Source: Trichosphaerium sp. ATCC 40318 (Eukaryota; Discosea; Flabellinia; Trichosidae). Taken from it: a DNA stretch of 64,000 nt. The stretch lies in assembly GCA_038496445.1 (NCBI GenBank), contig JALMLS010000420.1, forward strand, positions 496,001-560,000, written 5' to 3'. The notes below the pieces were generated by a model. It worked only from the letters and a program-made list of their open reading frames with translations. It made no database searches and was not told the origin of the DNA. Positions 1 through 11,870 of the stretch are shown one piece after another. Made by a program: the position numbers and the translations under genes. Each line of letters starts with the position of its first letter. The first letter of the stretch is position 1.

Positions 1-80
1 GGTCTTTCTGTCCAAAGACTGTTTTTTTTTGAACGAGTCGCCTTTCTGACAAAAACTCCTCTAATAACCAACTAATATAG

Positions 81-3000
81 GTTGGCTACGCTACAATAAG
101 AATCTAAAGTGGTTTAAGCTTAAACGCTATAAGCTAGAGTGCTATGATGAGATGTTTAGCGAAATACCAAATGCCAACATAAGCCTTGAATTTAGATACT
201 TAAAAAGGATATCTGTACGCATATATTAATCATCACAAAGCGCCTGCAACATTATACAAAAAAAAAATAACCAACTGTTCAACAAAAAAAACAAAAAAAA
301 TATCCATATCCAAGGACTACGTTTATAGCGATGTGTATCTTTGTAGTATGCTAAAAAAGATTTTTAGAGTGCAAAAGAAAAATGGGGCTTTAAAATATGC
401 TCAAATGGAGGAGATGCTTCTCAAACTGCTTTACTTTATGCTGAAAATGAAGATGAACGTGATAAGTGGATAACCAAGATATGTGAAGTGTTATCTTTAT
501 TCCAAAAGCAAACAAAGAATGGAGGTAAGATTGTCAGATGAACAAACAAGAAGGAAAAAAAAAAAAAAGACGTTTATTTTGAGGAGCCTTCTGTGGCGTT
601 TTGTGGCTTTTTTTTAGGAACTCTTGGATTCGCTTTATGTTAATGATTGTTTAGGTAAGGTTGTTGATGTATTGGGATTCCCTAGTATAATGATATCGGC
701 TTGGGTTGGTACATGGAATGTTGGTAATGCTATACCTGGGGATCTAACAGAATGGATTCCACATGAAGAGCGTTATGATATTTACGCTATTGGAGCACAA
801 GAATGTGTTTATAAGGCACGAAATGGTCAACATAGCGTGCATAAAGACTGGGATACAAGGATAACAGTTCTCTTCGTACGTATCATTAAAGGCACCTCCA
901 ACACGCAAACAAGAAAACAAATCACATTTTTTTATTACTTTCTATTGAAAGAAAAAAAAAACAAGCCACGTGTTTTTTGTTTCGGCACGTGTTAGTAATT
1001 TTTATTCACGTGTTTTCCTACACTAAGACATAAAAGAGGAACTAGAAAAGCCTTGTGCAGAGCTCAAAAGGTTTTTCGTTTTTCTGCTTTTTTGGCGTCT
1101 TTGGGTGCTAGAAACCTTCTTTTTTTAGTAATTGTTGCTTATGCAAATTTAGGGTGAAGACTACGAGGTTATTGCTACTCATAGTTTAATGGAGATCCGA
1201 AACATTGTAATTATAAAAAAGGAACTTATTAAACATGTATCTCAAGTAGGCACGCATTCAGTGCCTACTGGCATTGGTAACGTAGTAGGAAACAAGGTAA
1301 GTTATTTTTAGTCACCGCAACACGTGCGCCAATGTGTACTAAGCACAAACTTCAACAGTTGTACTTTACTATCCATCTGCATGCCGAAGAAGTTCTTGTG
1401 CACAAGAAATTCTTTTCACCTTTTTTCTTTCTTCATTCTTATTGTATCTTTAAAGGGCGGTGTTGGTATTTCTTTTATGCTATATGACGCTTCTTTTTGT
1501 TTTATATCAGCTCATTTTGCTGCACACCAAGAAGAAGTTCAGTCACGTAATGAAAATTTTAAGGGTGAGTGGCTAGACTTATTGCTTTTTGGGCAAATAC
1601 TGATTGTTGATTTTTTTTTTGTAGATATCTTGTCTGGTTTAAATCTCAGCAATCCAAAAGGCATTGATGTCACAAATATGTTTCAATTTGTATTTTGGTA
1701 TGGCGACTTGAATTATCGAATAGAAGCAAGTCGCTCTGAAGTATTAAGAGAGCTTGAAGAAGGACATTATACAAACTTGTTATGTACGATATATTTTTAG
1801 TTTTCACAGAATTTGTTGTGAGTCTCCAAAGAGCGCTCTAAAATCCTTTCTTGCACTGATTTTGAATCATCTTCTATGCATTAACTTACGCTATTGAGCC
1901 TCCATCTTTATTTCTGTTCACTGGTGTGCTATGTATTGATGTTTGTTTTTTTTAGGTAGAGATCAACTAATGAGAGAAAAAGAAGAGAGTAAAGTGTTCG
2001 AAGGATTTAAAGAAGGGGATATATGCTTCCCACCAACGTATAAATATGTTTCAGATCTTATTGACGAAAATGGTTCACGTGTGTACACTGGAGAAAAGCT
2101 TCGTGGTACAAAAAAAACGAAATTTTACTTTGTCTTTTTCTTTGTCACTGTTTGACTTCTTGCGATCTTACTTTTTTGCTTAAGTACCTTCTTGGTGTGA
2201 TAGAATATTATGGAAGACGTTTCCAGTGTCTAAAATATCTTCTGGCTTTTATAAATGCTGTCAAAAAGTATTAACAAGGTACATCCCAATAACAAAAAAA
2301 ATACTATTGTTTGCTCTCGATACCAACGTTTTAACGCTCAATGACATAAAATTAACGCCTAACACATGAAATATTTCATGACAACCATCATATGAAGTTG
2401 GTAGGCTAAAACAAGCCAGTCATGAGGGATTATGTCAAAGTTTATTTTTTGTGTGATATTTTTCTGTCTTATTTTGTTTTTAGCGACCACGCACCTGTGA
2501 ATGCACTTTTTAATATTGGATGTCGTTTGCCACATTATTATAATTCCAGTGTTGTACCTACATCTGATAATGATCCACCACGTTGTTATATGCGTTTTTT
2601 CGAACTCAAAGCAACTGGCTTGTCAATGGTTGTAAAGGACAAAAAAATGAATCCATACATCAAGGCAAGCACTACGATTTTATATTTTTCTGTTTTTTCC
2701 AAGTTCCCGTAAAGCAATATAATGTAATCTCGCAAAAGAATTTGTTGTTGTTGTCTCACAAAAGAAGGAACAAAACAAAATCCAAAAAAAACAACAAAAA
2801 AGTGAATTCAACTTTTTCGTTTGGCATGCAAACCATAAACTTGGTTTTTGTTTTATCTAACAATTTTTAGTTTGTAGGATCGTTTATTAATGATGAGAAG
2901 AAGTGGAAGACCAAAATTTTGTATAAAGTACGCATAAATCAAACTATCAAATAATTGAAGAAATTTTACACCTACATACTTTATGCTAAATTTTATGGTA

Positions 3001-3417
3001 GACAACAGAGCCTCATTGGAACGAAGTAGCACCAATTCCATTGAGTATATCTAATAGATCATATATCAAATCACAACACGTTATTCTTGTTTTAATGAGT
3101 GAAGTAGAGATGGGAAACAACAAAGGATTAGGTAAATCACTTCCTTTTTTTTTTCCGTCAACAAAAACCACTTACTTCTATTACTCACTTTTCATTAGGT
3201 CAAGCTGTTTTACCTTTATCTGAGTGTTGTGGTTCAGCACCTCAGCCTTTTGAGGTTAAAATTTACCGACACGGTACGTCATATTAGGCATTTGAAAAGA
3301 GATACAACAATAAGACTCACGTGTATTGTAGGAAGGCGAGAAGGAACAGTTTTTGGGAAATGCCTCATCCAATGGGCTAACTTTTACACTGAAACCCCAA
3401 CTATCACTCTGTCATAA
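81..3417 (+). CDS. Inositol polyphosphate 5-phosphatase with PH and C2-like domains (5' end possibly outside window)
   Basis: Removes the 5-phosphate from phosphoinositides, so it should act at membranes. Exons read 81-214, 368-about 524, 618-875, 1153-1296, 1456-1564, 1625-1783, 1956-2107, 2185-2278, 2484-2664, 2871-2926 and on to the stop at 3415. The first two exons give the second half of a PH domain (ending around DERDKWITKICEVLSLF). The middle carries the 5-phosphatase signatures in order: GTWNVGN, VGNKGGVGISF, VFWYGDLNYRI, VPSWCDRILWK and SDHAPV, all key residues present. The last ~150 residues look like a C2 domain (EPHWNEVAPI, GKCLIQWAN). The exon 2/3 junction does not join in frame with the obvious donor at 525, so a small exon or an unusual donor is missing from my model. 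The intron at 2665 starts with GC. The start codon is not seen; the first PH strand lies upstream of 81. Domain assignment is firm; exact ends of exons are inferred. Confidence 0.9.
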
Positions 3418-3729
3418 AAACACGAACAACACTAACAAAGTCACCTCTCCCCCACGAAAAACGTTGCCAGAAGAACGACAGAACGTCATTTTTTTTGTTT
3501 GGAAAACGGAAAATTGAATTGAAAAACTTTTCTGCTTTTTTAAAACCCGTCGTGTATTGTCCAAAAGCCCTGGTTGCCTATTTATTGTATTAATAATAAT
3601 AAAACATATAAAATACCAAGCATTGTACGGGTTTTTGTCAAGATTTACGTTCGTTAAACTTAAATCGGTTTTATTGATACATTTTGTACAAAGGGTTACT
3701 CCAATACATTCCAAGCACGTCTGTTAGTT

Positions 3730-4050
3730 CTATTTCCAAAAGACTTTGCCTCCAATTATCCAATGAGCCGGTTTATTCCTAATTAGCTTGTATCGAGCGA
3801 ATAACGAGTTACATCCAGGACAAAGCATGTTACCCTTCGTGTGGTCGACTTTTATGGCTGTTATGAGCTGAAATACATATTTTACACTTTACATGCCTTT
3901 AATTTTATGTAAAAAGCACTTGACTAGTAATCCTTTCCCTCCTTTTAAGTATTCGTATAATAATGTCCTTATTGGATGTCATACTTTATAAAATAAGCTC
4001 TAAAAGTACCTGCAGGACATACAAAATATCTTAATGATGCGTGGTGGCAT
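3730..4050 (-). CDS. Small zinc-ribbon protein (two CxxC pairs)
   Basis: A protein of about 75 residues assembled from three exons on the minus strand: start ATG at 4048-4050 (MPPRIIKIFCMSC), a middle exon with TLLYEYLKGGKGLLVKC, and a last exon with DHTKGNMLCPGCNSLFAR ending GGKVFWK at 3730. Two CxxC pairs about 40 residues apart suggest one bound zinc. This looks like a family of short conserved eukaryotic zinc-ribbon proteins of unknown role; that resemblance is from memory and not searched. The second intron (3858-3896, 39 nt) begins with GC after AAAG, like other GC-AG introns here. The phase works only with this donor, which is why I accept it. It lies between the 5-phosphatase (converging) and the Rho gene. 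Confidence 0.55.
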
Positions 4051-4525
4051 TTTAGACTACAATACCTCTTTGTGAGCGTGGCTTAGTGATGCTTAAGTTG
4101 TTCGAACTTTTGCGCTGTATACAAACCATCCCGTTATTGCTACAGTTTGACGTAACAAAGTATTGGGGTTGAGTGCATCTTGTGGTGTTGCACAAATGAG
4201 GGCTAGCAAGGAATTAAACATTCCACTTTTTTTCTTAAATAACAATTGATTATTTCACTATTGTCTTCTTCTCCTCTACAACATTTATATTTAAACATGT
4301 TCATATATAAATACACGACTGGGTTCAATAAAACATACAAACTTTTTTCTGGTAAATGTTTCTCCTATGGAGTAATGTACAACAAACGGTTTTATTTTTG
4401 TTTTTTTTCCAAGTTTTTTTTTTTCAGATGACTACATCAAATTTTTTTGCCTTATAAAAAGGTCCCCAACACCACACATAACACACACGTCAAATTCCCA
4501 AGTTATTTCTGTTGACGCTTGTCTT

Positions 4526-6088
4526 TTACATCATTACACAATCTTTCTTCTTTTTGCCTTTTTTGTCAGTGACTGTGGCCTTGATGGCCATTTCGAATAC
4601 CTAAACCGAATTTAAGGGCACCGCTCAAGGGTTGAAAACACGTGTAAAAAAAAATAGAAGTCGTAGTTGCGTTCAATGAACATCTTTTGAAAGTTAGTTA
4701 GTTTTACGGATATTTTCAAAAAAATCCACGAAATAGTTTCGCCGAATAGGTGATTCAGGTCTTCGAACCTTTTTGAGATTATAAGCTGTCAAAGCTGAGC
4801 ATTCGACATAGTTCCTTGCTCCTATTTTCTTCTGAACTTGAGCAGCCTTTGAATTGCGTAAGCAATTACGAGACGGAAAAAGCATAAACCGGTCGATGTT
4901 AAATGCTATTTTATGTACGTACCCTTGATGCTGGTACAGTTTCAGTTGTGCTTGGGTCATCCCGTAAATCAGACTATGAAATAATAAGCAAAAGGGGTAA
5001 ATTATAAACAATCTAACTTCGACACGACTGAAACAGTTTCGAAAACAAAACAGTTATCGTTGTTTCGACTTTTTTGGTATAAATAGGGGAATCACGTGCC
5101 TTTGTACCAACAAGTACAAGTGGTGCCCCGCGGCAGTTACTCTTTATTTCAGGTGCCCACTATTTTTATGATAAGCATACTTGCGTGAGAAGAAGTGTAT
5201 TATATCACGTGATAAGTATAAAAAAAAAAATGATCAAAAAAAGATATCTCGGCGTAGAAGCTTTGAAACGTGTACTGTTTTGGATACTCGGAGGGATGTA
5301 CCTTTTTTTGAACTGATTCAAGACTTGATTTTGAAGTTAACGAGAAACAGACGATAAAGCAATCAGTGCCTAAAGAGTAATGTGTTAACGAATAGTAAAA
5401 AAAAAACTGATAGCTTGGAGCTAAATAAACAAAAAAAAACAAAAAGGTCTATATTTTTTGGCATTGTGCCAACCAGAGACCCTACAAAAGCAAAGCGCTA
5501 GCGAATTTATATTCTGCTTTGTTTTTTTGGTTTTATTTTATTTTTGTAGATTTGTGTTTTGATCTTTTGCGGAGCGTACCAGGGTATGAAAGAGGTCTCA
5601 TTTCATCGTATTCGCTTGATCCTTTATTCAAAAAAAAAAAGGTTATAAATTTATGAAAGGAGTTTTTAGGTTAATAGTTACCTGCCTATAACACAGTATT
5701 AGTTAAAACATACAATAACACTTTAAAAATATCGTACTGTATCCCATAAAATCATTTTAACTGCATGACCTTCATAAACCGTATTGGCTGTATAGTTATC
5801 AAAGACTGCATGTCATATAGTTAGTTTTATTAATCCGAAGCTTGTTAGCAGTACCCGTTGGGACGTATTCTGTAGGGAAGCCATTCGTAGTATACGAAAT
5901 AAGCAAGCATCTAAATACTATAGTAAGTACTAGAACAGATCCGAGAGCATAGGGGCAATAGGAGACTCCTTCAACTCTGGAGAAAAAAAAAACCAAAAAA
6001 CCCGTCTCTCCTAAATCCTATGTGCGCACGTTTTTCCTACGGCTGTATCGCCTACTACCATAATTTTAAGTTCTGGAGCGTCAGCCAT
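4526..6088 (-). CDS. Rho-family small GTPase with atypical P-loop and switch II
   Basis: Rac/Rho-like GTPase of about 187 residues, a membrane-attached switch for actin and polarity pathways. It is spread over nine exons. Start ATG at 6086-6088 (MADAPELKIMVVGD). G-box motifs: P-loop GDTAVGKT, switch I PTEYVPTVFDNY, switch II DTAGSSEYDEMRPLSYP, G4 LVLVGTKSD, G5 ECSAL. The C-terminus has a lysine run (KKGKKKKDC) and a CVMM prenylation box, so plasma-membrane targeting by prenylation is expected. Position 12 (Rac numbering) is Thr, not Gly, and position 61 is Ser, not Gln. In Rnd-type Rho proteins changes at these sites abolish GTP hydrolysis, so this one may be constitutively GTP-bound (inference). 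A 4-nt exon encodes the AG of DTAG, and the intron at 4974-5099 has a GC donor. A RhoGEF gene lies at 55.4-59.0 kb in the same window. Confidence 0.92.
5682..5685 (-). other. 4-nt microexon of the Rho gene
   Basis: On the minus strand the text reads TTATAG then GCAG then GTAACT, a strict acceptor, four bases and a donor. The preceding exon ends ..TGG GAT ACA and the following exon starts GATCAAGCG. Without these four bases the frame is lost; with them the product reads W-D-T-A-G-S-S-E-Y-D, restoring the invariant DxAG motif of switch II. Flanking introns are about 50 and 100 nt. Confidence 0.88.
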
Positions 6089-6374
6089 TATTGTTTTAAA
6101 GAGATGTTTACTAAGTGCTCCGTTGCGGAAACACACACTTAGAGAAATGTGATTTACGAAGCAAATAGGATAAATAAGCACAAATGAACTCTATATCGAA
6201 CTCCTTGACACCGTACATAGTCAAAAAGACTGAAAAAGGAACCAAACAATGAAGAAAACGCTTTTTTTATACTTTACAAATATTTGCGTGTTTTTTTGAA
6301 TACCGATGATAATCCTTGAAGGAAAGAAGGAGTTTCGTTGTAATAAGAAGGTTTTTTTTTGAAGAAAAAAAAAA

Positions 6375-8031
6375 TCACCACTCCATTTTGTTTTGGTAAT
6401 CCTGAACCAATGAGGCTCCTGGTTTTCTTGCTTCATATGGAATCTGTCCATAATATGATTCATCACGATGATGACGAGGACCTAAAGGTTGTTAGGAGTT
6501 AATTTAGGGTGCCACAAAAGAAACACAAGTTTGATTTAAAAATAGTTTAAAAAACCGTTATGAACTTATCACAATGTATGGTGACTACATCGGGGACACC
6601 TCCGGTTCGTTTTACGCAATTTCAGAAAAACATCTTTTACAAAAAAGACAAAGAACGTACCCATTGGATCATCTTGATCCCAAGCGACTTGGTTTTGTTC
6701 ATCATCTCTAATACCTTCACCTAAAAAAACGATAATGAGAAAACTGAAAAAAATCAAAACCGAAAAGAGAGATGACAAGTAAGTCCACTTACCGCGCATA
6801 TTTGGTACAACGGTTGATTCCCACATTGGAAACCATGGTATGCCAAACATTTGCCGTGCTGAGACACGCTCGTTATCATTTTTTCTAGTCAAAGCATGAA
6901 CCAACTCCTTAGGTCCGTGTTTTATTAGAACTGACTCAATCCAATCCAAAGAGACACCATCAGGACCTGCCATATCTGCAGGTGCAGGAGCAGTGGCATT
7001 AAGTACTGATTGACATAATTGTACTCTATCAGACACTGAAGCCTCAGACACGGTATCATTAGGCTTCATTTGGTAGTCAGGGTATAGAGCGCAGAATTGA
7101 GCAAACTCTCCAACACTAACGACCTCAGGAGATTCGCTTGTAGTAGCTGCCATCACTGTCATCTCGTTTACAGCAGCAGACTGTCCCTCTTCAGTACTTG
7201 GCCATGCTTCGCCTTTCTTGACCTTACTCCAGAGCTCTTTTAAAACAGCTTCTGGCATCTTTGTTGTTGGTCCTGTTACCATAGGAATACCAACAGCACT
7301 TAGAATTGCTGCCTCTCCTTGATCAAAGATTGTTTCCATTTCACGGAGCTCGTCCTCAGTGAAAGATTGACTGTTCTCGTACCAGAAACCTCTACAATGA
7401 AAAGAAAGGAATCAGTACAACATCATCTTCATGTAGAGGTAAAAATAAGCGCGTGTGAGCGAAAAAGGGATGGTTTAGGCCAAGAAGCTGCGCTCTACAA
7501 AAAAAATTGTAAAAAATCGCTTAGGACGGTACCTCAGCATCCTTTCAGCGTCGTCCATTTTACCAAGTTTTACACCTACAGCTTGGCGATACTGCCAGAT
7601 TGGATCAGCTGCCAAAAGATCTTCTTGGCTGACATAGTCCTTGTATATACCATTTTCAAACTGTCTGAACTCTTTTTCGAACTCTCTCATGTCTATGTAA
7701 CGAGTTGTTAGCGTTTTTTTTTAATTTAAATGCGTTTGACGCCAGTATACAGGCTGTGATGTGCAAATCATAGTTATAACAGTGAATAGAAACGCTTACC
7801 CATCTTCCATGGATCATGCTCTTCTATTTCCTTTGCGCTCTTTTGGCGATGCCATATAAACCCAGAGCCTTTTTTTCGCTTTTGAATGAGTACGCGCAAC
7901 ACTTTGGCTTGTGTTGCTAATAGAGCGTTACAATTAGCTTCGTTTTTATATATATTAATGTACCCTTACTCACTGTGCGCCTTGTGGCTGGACAATTTCT
8001 TCGCGCTAATGATTATTGTAAACAGCGGCAT
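6375..8031 (-). CDS. Unknown conserved-looking protein, about 300 residues
   Basis: I do not recognise the family. Start ATG at 8029-8031 (MPLFTIIISAKKLSSHKAH), followed by a lysine/arginine-rich stretch (QKRKKGSGFIWHR) and an acidic/charged body: DPWKMDMREFEKEFRQFE, YRQAVGVKLGKMDDAERML, FWYENSQSFTEDELREME, then a long exon at about 6797-7391 and two short last exons ending YQNKMEW at 6375. The basic, serine-containing, acid-free N-terminus could be a mitochondrial presequence, but this is only a composition argument. No membrane segment. Five introns of normal form; the gene starts 162 bp from the divergent TMEM184-like gene. I am confident it is a gene, not of what it does. Confidence 0.75.
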
Positions 8032-8192
8032 ATTGGCATTATAACTTACCTATCTTGCTCAATAACATACCCACCAACTCTAACGCGAAATAATCAGTAT
8101 AACCAGTCGCCTGAAATCCTTTGGCATTTTTTAACAGAGAACGACTTTGTCAACAGTAGCGCAACCAACACTGCGCTCATAGTATAGCAGGA

Positions 8193-10019
8193 ATGAAGGT
8201 GAACGCGGAGGTGTTATGCTTGTGCATTTCGGCCGTTTTCGTATTTTTTACGCTGCTGGCATCTATTTTTCTGGTAAGGGAGAGCATTCCGCACTACTTT
8301 GGTATATTAACGCTTTTAGATGTACAAGCACTTGTCTAACTACACCATGCCTCGACACCAGCGTTGCATAGTGCGTATCATTGCAATGGTACCACTTTAC
8401 GCCGTCTACTCTCTATTGTCGCTGATATTTTGGAAATATCAAATATACTTTGCTGTATTACGAGACGCGTACGTCCTACGTTCAACGCAACAAAACCACA
8501 TTGTCACATTTGTACCAACTGTATTTGGCAAAACAGCAACTGACAGCCGACATTATTGCGCAAAAACAGCCGTCTACGCCATAATTGCTTTGCCACAATC
8601 GTAAAACAGCTAACATTTGTTTAAAGGTATGAGGCGTACGCTTTGTATAATTTCTTTATTCTTTGCACTGAATATATGGGCGGCAAGAGCGAGACGGAGG
8701 TAAGAACAATAACGTCAAAAACGAAAAGGTTGACGCCTTTTTTTATTTCAGAAAGCTTTCTTGCAACATGATCCTTTACGCCTATTATGCCCGTTTTGTT
8801 GCTGCAATGTAAACCCTGGAAAGTAAGTCAACAAACGAAAGATCTTTTTTTTTGTAAAAGTCTAGTTCTTACTCCGTAAAGGGTTCTTTTCTTGCTTACA
8901 CGGCAGGGTATTTTACAATACGTTCTTGTAAGACCTGTTGTTGCTGTAGCTTCTGCTGTGTTGCTGATAATTGGTAAATATGGTGAAGGTGTTTGGAGTC
9001 CAAGTACGAATAGAAAAAAACTTTTCATGGGTTTTTTTTTTGAATTCTTTTCAAAAATAAGAAGTTCCTGCTGCTTATCTTACCCTTTCTTTAAGATAAA
9101 GGGTACCTTTGGATAACAATTATCAATAACCTTGGCGTGACAGTGGCGATTTACTTCTTGGTACGCCACAGCGCTTAAAACAAACAAAACCAACACGATC
9201 GCTGACTTTTTTATTTAAAGGTGCTGTTTTATCAGATCGTAAAAGAAGATCTACGCCCTTGGAAGCCTGTATTAAAATTTGGCGTAGTAAAGATGATTGT
9301 ATTTTTCTGCTATTGGTACGTATAGGCCGTCATTAAAGGTTGATAAGCAATGTCAGTTCAACTGATAGTTTTTTTTCCTAAAGGCAGGAAATTGTAATTA
9401 TGATATTGGTTCAGTTCCATAAACTCCCTCATTTACCTTGGGATACAAAAGACGACCAAGATAGATGGATACGGACACCTTCTGCTTTACAAGTACGTTT
9501 TTTATCACTTGCAATTTTGATTGTTTTCTTTTATCTTATTTGTTACTAGAACATGGCAATTTGCGTTGAAATGTTTGTTTTCTCGCTATTGTTTATTTAC
9601 GCATTTCCATATGGTATCTACAAAATTGGTGCACAGTCTCAAGCTCCATTGGTCCATGAAATTGAGCTAAATCGTATGTGACTTGTGGTTTTCAAGATTT
9701 TTTCTAATTGTTCAATGTAGGTGGTGTCAAAGGTGCTGTTGCAAATACTTTTAATCAAATGGATCTTGCAAAGGATACCTTTGATTCTTTTGTACCAAGA
9801 ATATCACTAAAAAAGAAAAAGACACGTGTAGTATCTGATGAAGAACAAGAGCCAATAGAAGATGACGTAAGAGATTTTTTTCGACAAAAAAAAAAGAAAA
9901 GAAACGAAATTTGTTTCTTCTTTGCATCTTTTAACTGACTTGTTCTATAGAATACTGTAGAACTAGATGATGTACTCGTTGGTGATGCAAAAGGATTAAA
10001 AAATGTTGGTAGGAGATGA
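8193..10019 (+). CDS. TMEM184 / organic solute transporter alpha-like membrane protein (DUF300)
   Basis: Seven-membrane-helix protein of the Solute_trans_a (DUF300) family, which includes TMEM184 and OST-alpha; members sit in plasma or endosomal membranes and some move organic solutes. Start ATG at 8193. The first exon is one hydrophobic helix (VLCLCISAVFVFFTLLA). Then come the family hallmarks HLSNYTMPRHQRCIVRI, MVPLYAVYSLLSLIF, FAVLRDAYEAYALYNFFIL and GGKSETE. Later helices read PVVAVASAVLLIIGKYGEG, LGVTVAIYFLVLFYQ, PVLKFGVVKMIVFFCYW and MFVFSLLFIYAFPYGIY. A cysteine patch (PFCCCN) sits in a loop. The tail after about residue 330 is charged and cytoplasmic-like (KKKKTRVVSDEEQE) and ends GRR. 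About ten introns. The family call is strong; the substrate is unknown. Confidence 0.9.
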
Positions 10020-10254
10020 GGTTTCAGACTGTTTTTTTTTGCACAACAAGTTTTAAATACAAAACCTTACACCCTTGTACACTACCACCCTTTTTTGCGA
10101 CGAAAGTTCGCGATATTTCCCTTTACCTCATTTGGAGGTAAACTAATGTAAAGATAAAAATAATAAAACCAACAAAAAAAGTCAAACTTCGTCTTGTTTT
10201 TTTCTTGTAATTTCTGTTTTCATTTTCAATTTATCTCACATTAAACCAACAACA

Positions 10255-11472
10255 ATGCGCTTTAAAGCTAGAATTTGCAATATCTCACTATTTACAAGTA
10301 ATTGAGCATATTTAAAATGTTTTTGTTAACGGTTTCGCAGAAATCATACAGACACTCGTTAAGATTGATCGTAGCTGTACAATTCATCTATCAGAGTCTA
10401 GATTACAGTTTATAATAGTAAAAGACATTACTACTGGCTATCAAGTTTGGTCTGGCATAAATGCTGTACGTTTAGATTAAAAACAATGTATTGACGCGTA
10501 TAGGCAACTTTATTCGATGATTACATAGTAGAAAGTTTAAACGGGAACGAAATATCATTTCAAATCGATCTAGACAATCTATTACGTGCATTGAAGTCTG
10601 GCGCGTACGCAAAAGATATTGCTTTACGCTTGGCGAAAAAAGGAAAACAAACATACCTCAGGTACCTAAAGCACATCACTTGTGGTCATACAACGCCTAA
10701 CCGCGCTTTCTTTTTCAAAAAAAATTTGTAAAACACCTAAACGCGCCAATTGTAGCAGAATTCCTTCAACGTATCCTAACCATAGCGTAGTTTTGCTGTG
10801 GAAGTCTCCGCAACATCTGCTGTATACCTAAGTCAAGATGTTCCCGTGCTTCTTTTATCACCTCGTCAACTACGAGCAATGCAAGAACCAAACCTTCCAG
10901 ACCCTTCTGTTTATATTCTACTACCTCCACTCAAACTTCTACGCACAGTCGTAGACAAGATGAAAAACCTATCAAAGTTTATTAGTATTAAGGCTAACAT
11001 GAATGGGGAGCTTACACTTAGTGTTGAGACTGAAGTAGTTAATGTCTCGACTTTTTATAGAAACTTGACTCATCCAGTTATCGGTACGTTACGAGTAGAA
11101 GGCATCTACACGAAAAAACTACATCTGATTGATGAACACTTTTTTTTCTTCGTTTTGAAGAGTTGTTTTTTTTTGACTTTTTTTGTGTTTTAGATGGTAA
11201 GACCAATGTTGTATCAAAAGATACCTCTGCTACGGCAAAACTTGATGTATCATATCTATCAAAGTTCTTGTTTAGCTTCCAAGTGTCACCAACAAATGTT
11301 ATATGTTGTACGTTAGACTTCGTGTCTTTTGAATTTTTATTTAACTGGATCTGGTTTTTTCTTATTTTTTTCTTCTTTAGGTTTGCTCAAAGATTCTGCA
11401 GTTGTTATGCACGTACTCAATGAAGACTTGTTTTTAACGTATTATATCCCTGTACAATCTGAGGCAATATGA
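10255..11472 (+). CDS. HUS1: HUS1-like subunit of the 9-1-1 DNA-damage checkpoint clamp
   Basis: HUS1 forms the ring-shaped RAD9-RAD1-HUS1 clamp that is loaded at damaged DNA and activates ATR signalling in the nucleus. Start ATG at 10255 gives MRFKARI, as in HUS1 orthologues. Following exons carry DRSCTIHLSESRLQFI, VWSGINATLFDDYIVES, IDLDNLLRALKSGAYAKDI, LRAMQEPNLPDPSVYILLP, VVDKMKNLSKFISIKANMNG and ELTLSVETEVVNVSTFYRN, matching the order and spacing of the family. The end is YYIPVQSEAI. Estimated length of about 285 residues fits the usual 280. Four to five introns, some ending in long T runs. Confidence 0.93.
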
Positions 11473-11644
11473 TTATCTCGTGTACACCAAGAGAAACCTG
11501 TAAAAAGAAATAAAAAAAACCGTAACATTAAATTACAATGTGCAAATTATTTGTTTTTCACGAGATACCTTCTTAGGTATGAAACGCAACTATATGCGCT
11601 CAATTTGCCCGGTTCTTGCCGACGCTATTGCTGTATAATTGTAA

Positions 11645-11716
11645 GGGATAGTGGTGTAAAGGTTAGCATGCGGCATTTCCAATGCTGGGATCGCAGTTCG
11701 ATTCTGCGCTGTCTCA
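11645..11716 (+). tRNA. tRNA-Gly (anticodon TCC)
   Basis: Folds by eye into a full cloverleaf: acceptor GGGATAG/CTGTCTC (with G-T pairs), anticodon stem CGGCA/TGCTG around loop TTTCCAA (anticodon TCC), 4-base variable loop, T stem CGCAG/CTGCG around TTCGATT. A run of seven T follows at about 11725, a plausible Pol III stop. No intron; CCA is not encoded. Confidence 0.93.
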
Positions 11717-11870
11717 ATATACATTTTTTTCTGTATCATACTGAAGTTTTATTTATTGTTACAACTGAATTTTCCATATTTCTCGTTTTCCTGCTACATA
11801 TAATGCATTCTTTGCATACCACAATGATCTAATATCCTAAATATAGTTTATAAAACTCTAAACAAACATT

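Noticed and set aside
3412-3714. Minus-strand 100-codon frame with several cysteines
   Set aside because: It begins without a convincing start and overlaps the 3' end of the 5-phosphatase; the nearby zinc-ribbon gene ends at 3730 before it.
4246-4431. Plus-strand 61-codon frame
   Set aside because: AT-rich low-complexity text (Phe, Lys, Tyr) without family resemblance or splice context; it lies in the gap between two minus-strand genes.
8892-9116. Plus-strand frame starting MLTRQGILQYVLV as a separate gene
   Set aside because: It is exon 5 of the TMEM184-like gene read through its intron.
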